Assembly: GCA_038259365.1 (NCBI GenBank)
Contig: JBBSOW010000090.1
Coordinates: 1-12,652 of the forward strand
Origin: JBBSOW01 sp038259365
GTDB lineage: Bacteria > Actinomycetota > Actinomycetes > Propionibacteriales > Propionibacteriaceae
Length of the DNA: 12,652 nucleotides
Direction of reading: 5' to 3'
A program made the translations under genes and the position numbers. Shown piece after piece: positions 11,501 to 12,652 of this stretch. Every line of letters starts with the position of its first letter. Positions within the stretch are counted from its first letter, which is position 1. A model generated the notes under the pieces. It searched no databases. It saw nothing but the letters and a program-made list of their open reading frames with translations, and was not told the DNA's origin.

Positions 11501-12058
11501 ATGAGGGGATATCCAGAGCCGCCCGCCGTCGGTGACGAGGTAGAGACGCTCATCGGGTCGTTGGAACGACAGCGGGCCACCTTCGCCTACAAGTGTGGAG
11601 GCCTCACCGACGAGCAGGCGCGTCAGACACTGGGTGGCTCCCGGGTGTCGATCGGGGGATTGCTCAAACACCTGGCCTACATGGAAGACCTCAACTTCAC
11701 CCATCAGATGGCCGGGGATGCTCTCCCAGATCCTTGGGTGGACATGGACCCTACCGATCGCGGCGAGCGGGTTTGGCGGTCCGCCGCGCAAGACGACGCG
11801 AGCACTGTGAAGGCCTTGTGGAAAGACGCAGTCGACAGATCTCGTGGCGCCGTAGCGGACGCCGTGCGATCGCAGGGGCTCGGCCACACCTATGAGGTTC
11901 GGCCCGGTGTTAGCTGCAGTCTTCGGCGACTCGTCGTCGACTTCATCGAGGAGTACGCTCGCCACACCGGACACGCGGACCTGCTCCGTGAATCGATCGA
12001 TGGTCGCGTCGGCGAGGATCCACCGGGCAACCCCTATCTCTATACCTTGTTTCGATAG
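11501..12058 (+). CDS. DinB-family (DUF664-type) protein
   Basis: Counted from 11501, the protein has 185 residues in a DinB/YfiT-like four-helix bundle. The metal-type histidines are in GGLLKHLAYMEDLNF (H57) and EEYARHTGHADLLRES (H155 and H158). The N-terminus (PEPPAVGDEVETLIGSLERQ) and C-terminus (GNPYLYTLFR) are standard for the actinobacterial DUF664 branch, some members of which are mycothiol-dependent transferases. The reaction is unknown here. AGGGTGG six bases upstream favours ATG 11501; ATG 11483 would add six residues. It stands alone after a terminator hairpin. Confidence 0.88.
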   Translation: MRGYPEPPAVGDEVETLIGSLERQRATFAYKCGGLTDEQARQTLGGSRVSIGGLLKHLAYMEDLNFTHQMAGDALPDPWVDMDPTDRGERVWRSAAQDDASTVKALWKDAVDRSRGAVADAVRSQGLGHTYEVRPGVSCSLRRLVVDFIEEYARHTGHADLLRESIDGRVGEDPPGNPYLYTLFR

Positions 12059-12193
12059 CCTGGGCTGTGGACCTCACCGTCGACTGACGCGCCGGGTGGT
12101 ATCTGGTGAAGAATGAGGGAGACTCGCGTGCTGGCTTTCGGCTCGACCCAATCTTGGCGGCCCGATCAGTTCCAAAGCGTGAACTGACGTCCG

Positions 12194-12613
12194 ATGTCCA
12201 GCATTCTCGAGCTGAGGATACGGTTCCCCATCGATGATGGCGTGCTGTCGGAGTTGCACGCGCGGGCATTCTCGCATCCGCGTCCGCCGCCTCCAGTCAC
12301 CGTGCAACCCTGGCGTCACCGCCTCGAGTGCTACAGCGTGACGTGGGTCGGCGCCTTCGCCGACAAAGCACTCGTGGGGTTTGTCCACGCCTGCTGGGAC
12401 GGTGGAAACCATGCCTTCTTGCTCGACGCGATCGTGGCGCCGCAGCACCGGCGGCGTGGGCTTGGCAGGCAGCTGGTTCGGGTATTGATCGAAGAGGTGA
12501 AGGAGGCAGGCTGCGAATGGTTGCACGTCGACTTCGAGCCAGAACTCGCCGCGTTCTACCAACGGGTTGGCTTTGATTCGACGTCTGCGGGACTGCTGAG
12601 GCTTACTCCGTGA
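12194..12613 (+). CDS. GNAT-family N-acetyltransferase
   Basis: The 139-residue GNAT shows the acetyl-CoA pyrophosphate loop in AIVAPQHRRRGLGRQLV (79-95, Q/R-x-x-G-x-G) and the family's final FYQRVGF (121-127). A preceding WVGAFADKALVGFVHA (51-66) forms the central strands. The acceptor is unknown. ATG 12194 lacks a clear Shine-Dalgarno, but the domain begins immediately. The 135 nt upstream hold no gene that I can support. Its TGA overlaps a GTG as GTGA, so translation continues into a following gene cut by the window edge. Unlike the GNAT at 3395 it is complete. Confidence 0.9.
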   Translation: MSSILELRIRFPIDDGVLSELHARAFSHPRPPPPVTVQPWRHRLECYSVTWVGAFADKALVGFVHACWDGGNHAFLLDAIVAPQHRRRGLGRQLVRVLIEEVKEAGCEWLHVDFEPELAAFYQRVGFDSTSAGLLRLTP

Positions 12614-12652
12614 CCGCAGGGACCAGCGAACGGTTCGCCATGGCCTGGGTGC
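12610..12652 (+). CDS. Start of a coupled unknown gene, cut by window end
   Basis: A GTG (12610-12612) overlaps the GNAT stop as GTGA and opens MTAGTSERFAMAWV up to the last base. Only 14 codons are visible, so no family can be named. The overlap style matches other operons in this window. Confidence 0.4.
   Translation, partial: MTAGTSERFAMAWV

Noticed and set aside
12114..12188. 24-codon plus-strand ORF before the GNAT gene
   Set aside because: It has a GGTGAAG upstream but no recognisable sequence features; such short frames are common by chance in GC-rich DNA.

Overview
This is a GC-rich window with frequent GTG and TTG starts, ATGA/GTGA/TTGA stop-start overlaps and actinobacterial families (SatD-like regulator with a small membrane partner, DinB/DUF664, a UvrA-like ABC protein without a UvrB-binding domain). 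It is most likely chromosomal DNA of a high-GC actinomycete, possibly near Propionibacteriales. The taxon is an inference from style and gene content.

Layout. Positions 1-315 hold the 3' end of an NAD(P)H-dependent FMN reductase. Positions 346-2002, minus strand, form a tightly coupled three-gene operon: SatD-family HTH protein, three-helix membrane protein, HD-type phosphohydrolase. A divergent promoter region separates it from a plus-strand operon at 2145-3745 (ArsR regulator, SRPBCC protein, VOC protein, GNAT). The GNAT has lost its C-terminal third. Directly after the break comes a two-gene module at 3772-4910, an AbiEii-like nucleotidyltransferase followed by an XRE-type protein, preceded by a perfect 9-bp inverted repeat. 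Its last codon shares the palindrome CTAG with the stop of a converging uvrA-like gene (4907-7360), whose C-terminus also looks shortened. The module therefore sits between two genes that both appear to have lost their 3' ends.

Positions 7422-8159 encode an ArsM-type arsenite methyltransferase with an AT-rich, ArsR-operator-like promoter but no arsenic-type arsR in the window. Behind it, on the same strand, lies an unannotated relic of an agmatinase/guanidinobutyrase gene with an internal deletion (about 8262-8447). Next come two toxin-antitoxin operons placed back to back: Phd/VapC (8502-9214, minus) and RHH/MazF (9369-9963, plus). Positions 10152-11393 encode a protein with a degenerate sigma-factor-like cytoplasmic part, one transmembrane helix and an exported cysteine-containing domain. 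A hairpin terminator, a DinB-family protein, a GNAT acetyltransferase and the first codons of a coupled gene follow.

Common theme. Six genes (satD, arsR, the NTase gene, the uvrA-like gene, the Phd antitoxin, the RHH antitoxin) have a -10-like hexamer ending 6-7 nt before the start codon and little or no Shine-Dalgarno, which predicts leaderless mRNAs. In most of them a short inverted repeat overlaps that promoter, which suggests autoregulation. Three toxin-antitoxin-type modules, two gene relics and an arsM apparently separated from its regulator mark about 3.7-10 kb as an accessory patch shaped by repeated insertion and deletion. No transposase, integrase, tRNA gene or CRISPR array is visible.
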